DNA of 64,000 nt from Aureispira sp. CCB-QB1 (GTDB lineage: Bacteria > Bacteroidota > Bacteroidia > Chitinophagales > Saprospiraceae), in assembly GCF_000724545.1 (NCBI RefSeq), contig NZ_JHBV01000002.1, positions 1 to 64,000 of the forward strand, read 5' to 3'. The notes under the pieces were generated by a model that worked only from the letters and a program-made list of their open reading frames with translations, ran no database searches and was not told the origin of the DNA. The stretch's first letter is position 1. The number at the start of each line of letters is the position of its first letter. The position numbers were made by a program, and so were the translations under genes. Positions 35,101 to 43,160 of the stretch are shown piece after piece.

Positions 35101-36878
35101 ATTATCTCGGTATTATTAGCCAACCACTCATCAATTTTTGTAACGTCTTTTGTGTTCGATATAAGTTTACATATATCCCACTTCTCAATCTTTAATTTAT
35201 ACTGATTATCAGCATCTTTTACAATATTCTCATGTTCTTTATCTCCTGCATTCCATAAAAACCATTGTATATTTTCAACTCCAAAGTCAATTGGCAATAT
35301 ATCAAATCCAGTATTATTGATTCTTACACAAGAAACATCCTTAGCATATTCTTGTTCTCCTTGTACTGGAATATTCTCTTTTATATAGCTTAAAAGAGGT
35401 AAGTATAAAGGTTGAAAAATCTTTCCGTCTTTGAAAACAGAATTGGAAGTTAAAATAGCAACATATATATCTAAAAACTTCTCTTTATTTGTGGTCTTAT
35501 ACCCATCTAACCTCTTTATTAAATGTTCTGTAAATATGATAAAAAGTCTTTCATTTCGCCCATAATCTTCTTTGGCTTTTTCCTCATCTTTCTTCCCTTC
35601 TGTGTAATACAAGGAAGTTCTTTGACTCGCATTATAGAAGGCATTTGAGTGTATTACAAAATTAAGCCCATACTTTTCATCACTAAGTGGGAAATAAAGG
35701 TAGAAATTGGGCAATTCTTTGATATGTTCTTTAGAAGAAAGAGGATAATAGCCAAAAAGAATTTCAATAGGTGTTTTATCTACGCCCTTTACATCTGACA
35801 TTATATACTCATAATCGTTTTGATGGTCAATTGGATTTATTTCAAAGACATCTTCAATAATTATTGAGGCAGGTTTTATTGTATCTTCATTGATTTGGAC
35901 TTCATTTAATATTTCATTTTTTTTATGATGCTGTCCTATTTTGTTAAGAAACGTAAGAGAAAACTCAATTCCCTCATCAAGCTTATCTTCAAGTAAAATA
36001 TTGGCTTTATCTTTCCCCAGCTTAAGAAAAAATATACTCCCTTCTTCAATATCTCGTAGGTTTAAACCATTATCCGTATCTATTTTGTTTAGCCAACTGA
36101 CCATTTTTAGGACCTCACCATCACTAAACAATTGATTAGTCTCTTGATAATGGTAATTTTTTGATAAATCTCTTGGTTGGCAAGGATAATTAGTCAGTAA
36201 AATTTTAAAGAACCATGCAAAGTCATTATCCTTCCACTCATGCTTTGCAAAGTCATCTTCTTTTCGTTTTATCTCTTCTTGAATGTTTTCACCATCCAAA
36301 GGAGAAAAGTTAATATCTTCAACTTTTGTCAAATCCATTAACTGCTTTAATTGAAAGTTTTTCCAACTAAAAAGAATCGGACCATAATTCTGATTAATTA
36401 ATTCATCAATTCCTGAAGTTTCTCCAACAAGTCTATGCACTAGTTTAAAACCAATCCCAAATTTACCAATATTGTGCTTATCCTCATTAGACTTCGTCGA
36501 TTGACCGATATTCAAAATTGAACGGACTCCTTCAAAATCAAATTGTCTTCCATTATTAATTGCAAGAAAATACTCTCCATCTTCGCCATCAGGTCCATAA
36601 AACATATAAAACAGAGAAGACTCAGCATCAACGGCATTCTGCAAAAATTCATAAACAGCTTGGCTATCTTTTGCCATGTCTAAGAAACCAGTAAGAAACC
36701 CCTTAATATCTTTTTTGTCAGCGTGAGCTATTTCAAAATATCCTTTTATTTCTTTATCACCTGATAAAATTGAATGCCCAATAAAATTTTCATCCCTATT
36801 ATCCTTGGCATCTCTTACTATTGCTTTATAATACTTACGATATTGCCTTATGTTCTTTATTTTCATATATTTAAGCAT
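32157..36878 (-). CDS. Giant GHKL (Hsp90-like) ATPase with C-terminal DUF3883 domain
   Basis: 1573 residues from ATG 36878; ATG 36866 is also possible. Residues 60-160 contain a GHKL ATP site: AVYEFLQNAVDAESS (Asn81, Asp84), INNGRQF and HNIGKFGIGFK (138-144). This matches the sacsin-type N-terminal ATPase domains of bacterial defence proteins. A long unrecognised middle follows. The end (about 1430-1550) is a NO VEIN/DUF3883-type domain with a PD-(D/E)XK-like core (GNWGEKYVYN, PYDFKI, IYIDVKTTS). One protein thus pairs an ATP-driven conformational switch with a nuclease-like effector. It looks like a stand-alone defence gene, divergent from the small nuclease gene at 37089 and convergent with the three-gene operon. 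The effector role is inferred. Confidence 0.72.
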   Translation of the reverse strand: MLKYMKIKNIRQYRKYYKAIVRDAKDNRDENFIGHSILSGDKEIKGYFEIAHADKKDIKGFLTGFLDMAKDSQAVYEFLQNAVDAESSLFYMFYGPDGEDGEYFLAINNGRQFDFEGVRSILNIGQSTKSNEDKHNIGKFGIGFKLVHRLVGETSGIDELINQNYGPILFSWKNFQLKQLMDLTKVEDINFSPLDGENIQEEIKRKEDDFAKHEWKDNDFAWFFKILLTNYPCQPRDLSKNYHYQETNQLFSDGEVLKMVSWLNKIDTDNGLNLRDIEEGSIFFLKLGKDKANILLEDKLDEGIEFSLTFLNKIGQHHKKNEILNEVQINEDTIKPASIIIEDVFEINPIDHQNDYEYIMSDVKGVDKTPIEILFGYYPLSSKEHIKELPNFYLYFPLSDEKYGLNFVIHSNAFYNASQRTSLYYTEGKKDEEKAKEDYGRNERLFIIFTEHLIKRLDGYKTTNKEKFLDIYVAILTSNSVFKDGKIFQPLYLPLLSYIKENIPVQGEQEYAKDVSCVRINNTGFDILPIDFGVENIQWFLWNAGDKEHENIVKDADNQYKLKIEKWDICKLISNTKDVTKIDEWLANNTEIIPEFIKLIESQWKNEQSSEFKEIFKNIKFIKGKDKLYSLNDIVENKSIILNHNRIVPIRAELEKLGFIITNQNFEDFIFLNSFIKNIDGLEYIRGGSFLFQRLQNLSANNISTSKHSESEVDALIKYSIKNQEKIFSFLKIVAINDGGYELMYQDEINNYYLSLDDVSYVKLYSYIEKNYPSVFNRIPQSIYKSYTFEDLRLIGLKIPFEIYTSLLEKIKIDYQSVIDVVHCIKDKELRQIKWEYIYNYVPEIRLKEGVSYTEKSVEYKLLEIAQSAEDKQVVSDRISIREKIVIEDSLGVSKSLKDVNMNNKISLKTIEEDILTVSSVLGQGYANKSGLLDGIIKQFELLGLKLKQFLGVEKPMKLATIHSLLPKQITKSHELAFLYAYAHESENIELLNGFKFQKIGSSSNLFIKDGVRYTRNYNFIKDDFIFDSAFQELENILIPNANSYRIQDKIVLIKNPFFEEEVFHVPSIKASLSIEQRKEFMSYLIKSWVQNPIPNKKDKRLQVHGIKWEEILGFSPRIKIYITSDNDKRYLLPDESLDDWFLALFSGIPQKQMIFFNLNIKNWNSYVYLTRKHFDGVLLQDFETKSKSINHGRMLKWLHSKNIITDNQADLGRIFALSSTKDYVPIVSNVTDFGEVSFKIHLKENDDTFYKYKSEKWEEFRTSIKEVFDVLSSSKKGLLVCHDILPNFECSSVSDYLGLTLEDMTAYKVEGNEYNATFYKEWSNEHGFKIYFCKKITHRVFFDKTIEVKSIEFGNSIIVGNDIFILEEKKNMIPLVLDQLSSDESQLKQEHVQDFVNKREKSKNSRHSRGHHSPELKKIGNWGEKYVYNILLKRFENNTDNVEWKNKVYIENGFGGIQDSGEPYDFKITTNEGESIYIDVKTTSRGLYDEPIYLSENEWKFMLENKENYHIYRVYNADLNQVPEGNTNASLKVFDTFYREEALEQFEKGFIVPQTNDDGVIEFRLEEHKLKI

Positions 36879-36885
36879 CCTGAGT

Positions 36886-36914
36886 CTATTAATATTTGGT
36901 TACTCTATTAATAT
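36886..36914. promoter_or_regulatory. Direct repeat CTATTAATAT upstream of the GHKL gene
   Basis: CTATTAATAT occurs at 36886-36895 and 36905-36914, 19 bp apart, just upstream of the GHKL start. The core CTATTAAT also forms the arms of the palindrome at 37012-37035, so one regulator might bind both sides of this divergent region. Confidence 0.4.
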
Positions 36915-37011
36915 AAAAAATTATTATATTGATAGATTAATAAAAATAATAAGAAATCTCAACATTAAGCAAGACAAAATATCTAAAAAATCAACTTTTT
37001 TTAACAATCAA

Positions 37012-37035
37012 TGACTATTAATAAATTAATAGTCA
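37012..37035. promoter_or_regulatory. Palindromic operator candidate
   Basis: TGACTATTAAT and ATTAATAGTCA are perfect 11-bp inverted arms around AA, 54 bp upstream of the 37089 gene. Symmetry and position suggest a dimeric repressor site. The XRE gene at 41104 is one candidate regulator (inference). Confidence 0.5.
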
Positions 37036-37088
37036 ATAATTTAAATGCTAGTATTTTTTTTCTATAAATCAACAATAAACACAAAAAA

Positions 37089-37505
37089 ATGAAATACAAT
37101 AAACAAATAACAGGATTATCAGGAGAGTATTTTGTCGCAGCAGAATTACTTAAAAGAAATTATCAAGTTGCAATAACAATGGGGAATGCAAAAGCGATTG
37201 ATTTATATGCAACAGATGAAGAAACCGAAAAAACATATTCTATTCAGGTAAAGACACTAAGAAAGAAACCTAACTGCTTTACACTCCATACTCGAAAAAT
37301 TAGGGAAGATACAGTTTACTTCTTTGTTTATCTTAATCCAATAGAGAGACCACCTGAATATTACATAGTTACAGGCAGAGAACTACTAGCTCAAAAAAAA
37401 CATTTTTATGGTGCTAGTTTAGGTAGAAGGGATGGACGTGAAACTGTAAATCATGGTCCTTTAAGAGAGCACTTTGAAGCTTGGGACAAATTAAAAAGTG
37501 TTTAA
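37089..37505 (+). CDS. Small PD-(D/E)XK endonuclease-like protein (PDDEXK_5 type)
   Basis: 138 residues, compact single domain. Motifs: SGEYFVAAELLKR (Glu13), AIDLYA (Asp38) and YSIQVKTLRKK (Gln53-x-Lys55), followed by a strand-helix end. This E-D-QxK arrangement matches the PF11645-type PD-(D/E)XK group common in small stand-alone genes of mobile elements. It ends 6 bp from the convergent HEPN-like gene. It may be a solitary nuclease, a resolvase-type enzyme or part of a toxin system; the sequence does not decide. Confidence 0.7.
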   Translation: MKYNKQITGLSGEYFVAAELLKRNYQVAITMGNAKAIDLYATDEETEKTYSIQVKTLRKKPNCFTLHTRKIREDTVYFFVYLNPIERPPEYYIVTGRELLAQKKHFYGASLGRRDGRETVNHGPLREHFEAWDKLKSV

Positions 37506-37511
37506 CTTTTG

Positions 37512-38072
37512 TCATTTAGCTTCACTTTGCTTTAATATATGCTCTGCTTCAATCAAATTATCCAATAGGCAAGATGTGAAATTTACAGCATGCTTTACTA
37601 ATAATTTATTTCTATTAAACTGTCCGTCTTCCAATTCCATTTTTTGACCATGAAATAGATTATTCCTTATTTGTTTAACAATTTCAAATACAGCTTTAAA
37701 CGGAGTCCCTTGCCATAAATTAGCAATCTCTTGTTCATCTTTTATAACTTCAATTTCATCAAACAAGTTGGAATTATATTTCAAACAATAGGTTGCTCTT
37801 AGAATATTCTCTGATGGATTAAAGCCTTGATTGGAATTACCTACAGGGCGAAGAATTGAAAACTCTTTTGCAATATCAATAACACAATCAATCTCCCAAT
37901 AAAAATTTCCATGTGCATCGCAAAATTGTTGAATTCCATTATTGCCTCTAAACTGTTGTTGCCAATACGATTCAAGCCATTCATAATTTTCATGAAGTAT
38001 TCTACGATATTCTAATGCCTCTAAATCTTTGTATAGTTTCGACCTAAATTCAATAATGTTTTCTGAAATCAT
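37512..38072 (-). CDS. HEPN-like protein (putative RNase)
   Basis: 186 residues, all helical. RNNLFH at 136-141 (KQIRNNLFHGQK) is the R-x4-H motif of HEPN domains, many of which are metal-independent RNases in toxin and abortive-infection systems. The N-terminal half (about 1-75) is unrecognised. No MNT-type antitoxin gene is adjacent: one side is the convergent PD-(D/E)XK gene at 6 bp, the other a divergent membrane-protein gene. Activity is inferred from the motif only. Confidence 0.6.
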   Translation of the reverse strand: MISENIIEFRSKLYKDLEALEYRRILHENYEWLESYWQQQFRGNNGIQQFCDAHGNFYWEIDCVIDIAKEFSILRPVGNSNQGFNPSENILRATYCLKYNSNLFDEIEVIKDEQEIANLWQGTPFKAVFEIVKQIRNNLFHGQKMELEDGQFNRNKLLVKHAVNFTSCLLDNLIEAEHILKQSEAK

Positions 38073-38191
38073 AACAGAGCAAATAAGATTGTAATGGTTT
38101 TATTATGGGAAGTTTGTATGTAATAAAATTCACACAACAGGAACTATACTTATTCTATTTATGTTACTTTTAAGTATCAGCCCAAAATATC

Positions 38192-38818
38192 ATGAATCAA
38201 AATACCCAAAACAATCTAGGAACTGGCATTTTTGCCATTTTATTCTGTATTCTATTATATTTTATACCATTAAATTCAATAGAATCATTTTTATTGGCTA
38301 AAGTTGGTTTGTCCAGTCTTATAGCTAAATCACTTGTTGTTATTTATGCTCTGTTGGCTTTTGCAGTAGTGAGGGCTATAACCAAAGCACCAAGTTCGTT
38401 TATTATCTCCTTAATTTATGTGTTCCCTCCTATAGTCTTTACATCTTGGATAGGAGTTGAGGACTTTAATCGTGTGAATCACATATCATTCTTTACACTC
38501 CCAAGTATAATAGCCTATTCTTACTTAGGGTTTATTGCATCTATTCCAATCAGTCTTGAGTTTTCAAGAAAGTCATTAACTCCAATCCTATTGCTATTTT
38601 CTGTAGCCATATCCTTTTTATTTGCGGCAATTTGTTGGGAAGCAATATTAGGGGCTGAAATAGGATTAATTGCCGATATAGTGAAGCTAAAGGTTACTTA
38701 TTCAGTAGCAGGATTAATTTCATTTCTTGTGTTTGCCTTCGTTTCAATTCCTATCTCTTACCTTTTGATAGCTATTTCATACATCCTTCCTAATATAAGT
38801 ACTGAATCTACTAATTAA
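38192..38818 (+). CDS. Integral membrane protein, about six helices
   Basis: 208 residues with hydrophobic segments near 12-30, 42-62, 68-87, 95-120, 130-155 and 170-200. There are no conserved charged residues within the helices and no recognised family. It starts 120 bp from the divergent HEPN-like gene and ends 20 bp before the 390-aa gene, so the two are probably one transcription unit. In a defence island a membrane partner next to a cytosolic protein could act as an effector channel or anchor; that is speculation. Confidence 0.6.
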   Translation: MNQNTQNNLGTGIFAILFCILLYFIPLNSIESFLLAKVGLSSLIAKSLVVIYALLAFAVVRAITKAPSSFIISLIYVFPPIVFTSWIGVEDFNRVNHISFFTLPSIIAYSYLGFIASIPISLEFSRKSLTPILLLFSVAISFLFAAICWEAILGAEIGLIADIVKLKVTYSVAGLISFLVFAFVSIPISYLLIAISYILPNISTESTN

Positions 38819-38838
38819 TAAATTTTATATTATTTCAC

Positions 38839-40011
38839 ATGTTTGAAGAAATCACAATATCCTCACGAAAAAACGAGAGTAATGTTTTAGGGCAAATTGC
38901 TGAAGCAATGTTGTTTTATCAGAAAGTTAATTTAGTTTGTTCTCCTGTTTTATTCCAAGAATTAGTTAGACAAAAAAAATTGGATTCTTTTGTGGAGTTA
39001 ATGGCTACTCCTTTTTTAAATGTAATGTTAGAAGAAAATTTGCTTGCTACAGAAACTAGAAAAATAAAAGGCAGAAAGTATTTGTATTGGCAAAGAATGG
39101 GGCTTGCCCAACACCCTACCAAGACGGTGTATGATAGACTTGATTTGGTAATCAACAGAGAAACGGGAAATAGTGCTTATACTAACTATATCATGCCTAA
39201 AATAATAAAAAACTCATCCTCATTCCTTCATTCTAAAAAAGTATTGGAATACATCTATAATGATTTGGATGATAATACTTATCTTAAAAGAGCTATTGCT
39301 CAAGCTATTAATTTATACACCCCCGTCTTAAACATAACCCCTGAAGAGATACAAATACTAAAAGAAGAAATTCGAGAAGGGTTTGTTATTCAAACCAATC
39401 CCCCCTTTGAAGTAATAAATCAGTTTAGTCCTAATCAGATTTTTGACTCTAATACAATCCTTGAAAACTTAACCAGCGCAAGATTAGATTCCTGTATTGC
39501 ATCCGATTTGAATAGTGATTTTGCATCTAATCCAGTCATTTTTTCACTTGTAAAAGAAAAGATAACGTCTATTATTGAAAGGTCAATTAACAATTCTCAA
39601 AAAATTGATTGCTTTTCTGAATTAGTTTTGTCTCAGGGGCATTCTCTTAGTAAAACAATAAATCAGGGGAATCGGTCCATTGATGAATTAATAAAGCTTA
39701 TTGACAAGGCGAGTAAATTCAAAGAATGGCTTGGTAACATTGGTTCTGATGAATCTTTAATTAAAGAATACTATGATGAAGTCACGAAAGGTACTTGGGT
39801 TGACAAATCCACAGGGAAGAGTTTCCGATGGATGTTTTTTACTTGGACGGGGATGTTAGCTGATATGTTTACAGGAGGAACAGGGAGTTTAGCTTTAAGT
39901 ATAGGTGATAGTTTTTTATTGGATAATCTCATTTCAGGTTGGAGACCCAACTCTTTTGTTGATGAAGATTTAATCCCTTTTGTTGAGTCAATTAACAAAA
40001 AAGCTTCGTAA
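38839..40011 (+). CDS. Uncharacterised 390-aa protein with conserved-looking C-terminal block
   Basis: No signal peptide. The N-terminal 270 residues are mostly helical. The C-terminal 100 residues include EWLGNIGSDESLIKEYYDEV, then TKGTWVDKSTGK, then a Gly-rich hydrophobic stretch (LADMFTGGTGSLALSIGDSF) and FLLDNLISGWRPNSFV. I recognise the style of this block from uncharacterised proteins near defence genes but cannot name a family. The hydrophobic stretch may contact the membrane, fitting its pairing with the membrane protein 20 bp upstream. Confidence 0.55.
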   Translation: MFEEITISSRKNESNVLGQIAEAMLFYQKVNLVCSPVLFQELVRQKKLDSFVELMATPFLNVMLEENLLATETRKIKGRKYLYWQRMGLAQHPTKTVYDRLDLVINRETGNSAYTNYIMPKIIKNSSSFLHSKKVLEYIYNDLDDNTYLKRAIAQAINLYTPVLNITPEEIQILKEEIREGFVIQTNPPFEVINQFSPNQIFDSNTILENLTSARLDSCIASDLNSDFASNPVIFSLVKEKITSIIERSINNSQKIDCFSELVLSQGHSLSKTINQGNRSIDELIKLIDKASKFKEWLGNIGSDESLIKEYYDEVTKGTWVDKSTGKSFRWMFFTWTGMLADMFTGGTGSLALSIGDSFLLDNLISGWRPNSFVDEDLIPFVESINKKAS

Positions 40012-40037
40012 AACGCTATATTTGATTTTGTAATCTA

Positions 40038-41015
40038 TTATTTTAAGACAATAGCTTCGGGGGTTGCCATAAAACTTACACAGTAAATTTCATCTATTGA
40101 GCATTCCTGTCCTATTTTGAGACACAATCTTTCCTTTAGTACTTGATAGTCTTTTATTTTAACATTCCCTCCAACAGCAAGAATCGTTTTACCATTTACC
40201 TTAGCTTTGCCTGCATTAAAGATTTCACGAACATAATCATATGCGAACATTAGTTCCCACACCCTAGGAATAACAGCATTATGAATACAATGATTGGTCC
40301 ATGAGTACAAATTAAACAAATCCGAAAAGTTGTAATCAGGAAACTCTAGTAAATCAGAGTTTTTGCTAATAAAATTAATGAAAAAATCATGTCTCACTTT
40401 AGGACCATTATGATTTTTGTTATGAATGCTATGAAGTCCTAGAATTCTTTTAAACTTTATTTCAAGTGATTGCCTTAATGCAAAGACAGAGAAATTAGTA
40501 GCTTCTTTTTGCTTAATAGGAATTAAGGAAGATGACCAAATAAAGCTTTCACCTGCTCTTAATATTTCAATGGAGTTATGGTTATAGTTTTTCCATCCGT
40601 CAAAGAAAACCTGAGAAGGTTCAAAGTGCTCAATGAATGGTTTTAAATCAATAATAAAATCATGAATCAAATGACTGTACTTAGATATTGAATGAAAAGA
40701 TAGTTTGCCATGTTTTTGTTCAATCAAATCTTTCAAGGACTTAAGGTATTTTATTGCTAGACAGATTTGTTGCCTAGCATAATTTCTATATTCTACTTTC
40801 GTTTTCCCCTTTGTGTGGTTTTTGTATATTAGCCCAATGACATAATTTGAGGTATGACTTTTATCCTTAAACTTATGCGTGTGTTTCAATTTCTCTAGGT
40901 ATTCTAATAGGTCTATAAAACACTCTTTGGCAGTCTTTTTTATATTTTTGGAATATGGTTTTCCACTTATCTTTTGAGTAAGGTTGTGTGTGATTGTATT
41001 TATTCTTTCTTCCAT
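40038..41015 (-). CDS. Uncharacterised 325-aa protein, possible HEPN/Abi-like
   Basis: Starts at ATG 41015 (MEERINTITHN); a TTG at 41036 would add seven residues. All helical and basic at the N-terminus. The segment with FALRQSLEIKFKRILG and, later, WTNHCIHNAVIPRVWELMFA recalls HEPN-type or Abi-like helical proteins, but no clear R-x4-H motif is seen. It is convergent with the 390-aa gene at 26 bp. The XRE gene is 88 bp upstream on the same strand and may regulate or neutralise it. Confidence 0.5.
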   Translation of the reverse strand: MEERINTITHNLTQKISGKPYSKNIKKTAKECFIDLLEYLEKLKHTHKFKDKSHTSNYVIGLIYKNHTKGKTKVEYRNYARQQICLAIKYLKSLKDLIEQKHGKLSFHSISKYSHLIHDFIIDLKPFIEHFEPSQVFFDGWKNYNHNSIEILRAGESFIWSSSLIPIKQKEATNFSVFALRQSLEIKFKRILGLHSIHNKNHNGPKVRHDFFINFISKNSDLLEFPDYNFSDLFNLYSWTNHCIHNAVIPRVWELMFAYDYVREIFNAGKAKVNGKTILAVGGNVKIKDYQVLKERLCLKIGQECSIDEIYCVSFMATPEAIVLK

Positions 41016-41103
41016 TTGTACTTCTCTTAATATCAAATATTTAAAAGTAACACTTGAAAGAAGATTATGATTCCATTTCTTTTATGAAAATAGATTGATT
41101 TCT

Positions 41104-41316
41104 TTATTTTAGAAGGTCTTCAATATTAATATCTAAAGCCCTTGCTACAGTATGTAATGTAAGAAGAGTTACATTCATCTTCCCTGCTTCTAATCTGCTC
41201 ATATTAGATTTGTCATAATCTATCTTAGCAGCCAACGCTTGCTGTTGCAATCCTTTTTTCTCCCTGTAGTGCTTTATTCGCCTTCCTACATGTAATTTTA
41301 ATTCTTCAAAATCCAT
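41104..41316 (-). CDS. XRE-family helix-turn-helix regulator
   Basis: 70 residues from ATG 41316; a GTG at 41322 would add two. A single HTH_3 domain fills it: IKHYREKKGLQQQALAAKID, then YDKSNMSRLEAGKMNVTLLT, then a helix ending NIEDLLK. Such Cro/C1-type proteins repress their own operon and neighbours. On the same strand as the 325-aa gene and immediately upstream of it, it resembles a regulator in a two-gene module. Confidence 0.85.
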   Translation of the reverse strand: MDFEELKLHVGRRIKHYREKKGLQQQALAAKIDYDKSNMSRLEAGKMNVTLLTLHTVARALDINIEDLLK

Positions 41317-41415
41317 ATTCACAATTGGTAAATGAATAAAGGTTATGATTTGTTAAAATTTTTGGTTATCTTTAAAGACAAGTTTAATTTTTCATAATAT
41401 ATAAATCGCCATGAA

Positions 41416-41898
41416 ATGAAATTGACTTTTATAATTATCTGTATTTCCTTAGGCTCTACAATTGCTCAAAGTTCTTCTCCTGAAGTACTAGGTGTTGCAG
41501 GAAATCGAATAACAGGAACAAATACTGTAGTTGATTGGACAGTAGGTGAAGTTTTTACTACAACAATTAATGGCACAAACTCTATGGTTTCTCAAGGTTT
41601 TCACCAGCCTCATCTTGTCGTTTCACCATTGAAAAATGTAGAAAAGCCACTTATCTACATCAGTACATTTCCTAATCCTACAACAAGCAAAATTAATGTT
41701 CAAATAGACGAACAAATCCCCTCCAACCTTAGATTTATTTTGAGCAGTAATGATGGAAAAGTTATTCAAAAATTATTGCCTATGACTAATGAAAAGCAAT
41801 GGAGCATAGATATATCAGATTTGCCGACTGGAACATACTTCCTATCCCTACAATCTTCATTCAAAACTATTCAATCATTCAAAATCACAAAAATTTAA
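41416..41898 (+). CDS. Short secreted protein with T9SS-type sorting domain
   Basis: 160 residues. The signal peptide is at about 1-18 (MKLTFIIICISLGSTIAQSS). A short module (VDWTVGEVFTTTINGTNSMV, then SQGFHQPHL) is followed by a T9SS C-terminal domain from about 80: ISTFPNPTTSKINVQI, LPTGTYFLSL, and the end FKTIQSFKITKI. It is 5 bp upstream of the next secreted protein. This pair is the only envelope-type cargo of the mobile element. Function unknown. Confidence 0.72.
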   Translation: MKLTFIIICISLGSTIAQSSSPEVLGVAGNRITGTNTVVDWTVGEVFTTTINGTNSMVSQGFHQPHLVVSPLKNVEKPLIYISTFPNPTTSKINVQIDEQIPSNLRFILSSNDGKVIQKLLPMTNEKQWSIDISDLPTGTYFLSLQSSFKTIQSFKITKI

Positions 41899-41903
41899 TA
41901 GCA

Positions 41904-42758
41904 ATGAAATATTTACTTACAATAATCATCTTAGTAACTATCATTTCGTCCTCATTTTGCCAATCTCCACCACAATTAATAAATTACCAAGGTGTTGCAA
42001 GAGATTTATCAGGAAACCCTCTTACAAGCCAAAATATAAGCCTTAGAATGAGTATTCTAAGTGGCTCTCCAACAGGTACAATAGAATATGCAGAAGTTCA
42101 CAATGTGACAACAAATACTCTTGGTCTTTTCAGTATTCAGATTGGAGGAGGTAGTGTTCAAGCTGGTACATTTTCTTCGATTAACTGGGGGACTAATTCT
42201 CATTATCTCCAACTTGAAATGGATGAAAATGGAGGTACTACTTATACAATGGTTGGAACAACTCAAATGCTATCTGTTCCCTATGCTTTATATGCAGAGA
42301 ACTCTGCTGCTTGGTCAGTTAAGGATGATACCGTTTATACCTATAAAAATGTTGGTATTGGCACAAATAACCCAACAGGAAAATTAAATGTTACAGATGG
42401 AAACCTTAGAGTAGATAGAGGGCAACTTGTGGTTTGTGGAGGAGGAACAAGTGGTGGAAAGTTAATTCTATGTGATAACCAATGGAAAGTACAAGTTAGA
42501 GATACTTTGTTGGCTGGATATGGGTCTAGCATGATGTTTATGACTCAAAACACAAATCATGCAGTTCTCACAGGCACATCAGGAAATTTTGGAATAGGTA
42601 CATTAGCCCCTCAACGAAAGCTACATATTAACAACGTGATGAGACTAGAACCAAGAGCAACAGCCCCTAGTAATCCATCTAAAGGAGATATGTATATGGA
42701 TGATACTCAGAATAAACTTATGGTTTACGATGGGACAATATGGAGAGCTTGTTGGTAA
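41904..42758 (+). CDS. Secreted protein with tail-fibre-like repeats
   Basis: 284 residues from ATG 41904, where a signal peptide begins (MKYLLTIIILVTIISSSFCQ); the open frame to 41799 overlaps the previous gene and is rejected. The region after the signal (LINYQGVARDLSGNPLTSQN) is a common module of Bacteroidota cell-surface proteins. GIGTNNPTGKLNV and GIGTLAPQRKLHI are the repeats found in such proteins and in phage-tail-like fibres. The C-terminus, GDMYMDDTQNKLMVYDGTIW, also belongs to that style. It is probably co-expressed with the T9SS cargo gene 5 bp upstream. A role in surface attachment is a guess. Confidence 0.65.
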   Translation: MKYLLTIIILVTIISSSFCQSPPQLINYQGVARDLSGNPLTSQNISLRMSILSGSPTGTIEYAEVHNVTTNTLGLFSIQIGGGSVQAGTFSSINWGTNSHYLQLEMDENGGTTYTMVGTTQMLSVPYALYAENSAAWSVKDDTVYTYKNVGIGTNNPTGKLNVTDGNLRVDRGQLVVCGGGTSGGKLILCDNQWKVQVRDTLLAGYGSSMMFMTQNTNHAVLTGTSGNFGIGTLAPQRKLHINNVMRLEPRATAPSNPSKGDMYMDDTQNKLMVYDGTIWRACW

Positions 42759-42768
42759 AACAAAACAT

Positions 42769-42799
42769 AGGTGGAAGAACAGTATCTTTCACCTTTTTT
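42769..42799 (+). terminator. Terminator of the secreted gene pair
   Basis: Stem AGGTGGAAGA / TCTTTCACCT (one G-T), 6-nt loop, then six T, 11 bp after the stop at 42758. Confidence 0.8.
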
Positions 42800-43160
42800 C
42801 TTAAATAACAGAACCCAATCCTCATCTTATCACTAATTCCTCCTTCAAATCCAAAGTAAACATTAGCTATCTTTCTTTACTAAAAAACTGTATATTTTAA
42901 TCCATCTTAACAAGCAAGAATAACACAGTATTTCATTATAAAAAAAGTGTACTTGAGAGTTCCTTATTTATAATAACAAGAGCGTTCACAAGTACAACCA
43001 TAAACACTGATAATCAACACTTTAACACATTCTACCAAAAGGCTTAAAAAATTTTCAATTCACTCACAAATTAACTGTAGTTCATACCCTATGTTCAGGC
43101 GAAAAAATGCTAATTTAGTTTAAAATTATTTGAAATAAATAATCAGTTATTGAACTGCTT

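Noticed and set aside
41799-41903. Upstream extension of the tail-fibre-like gene overlapping the previous gene by 100 bp
   Set aside because: The signal peptide starts at ATG 41904, so the overlap is not real.
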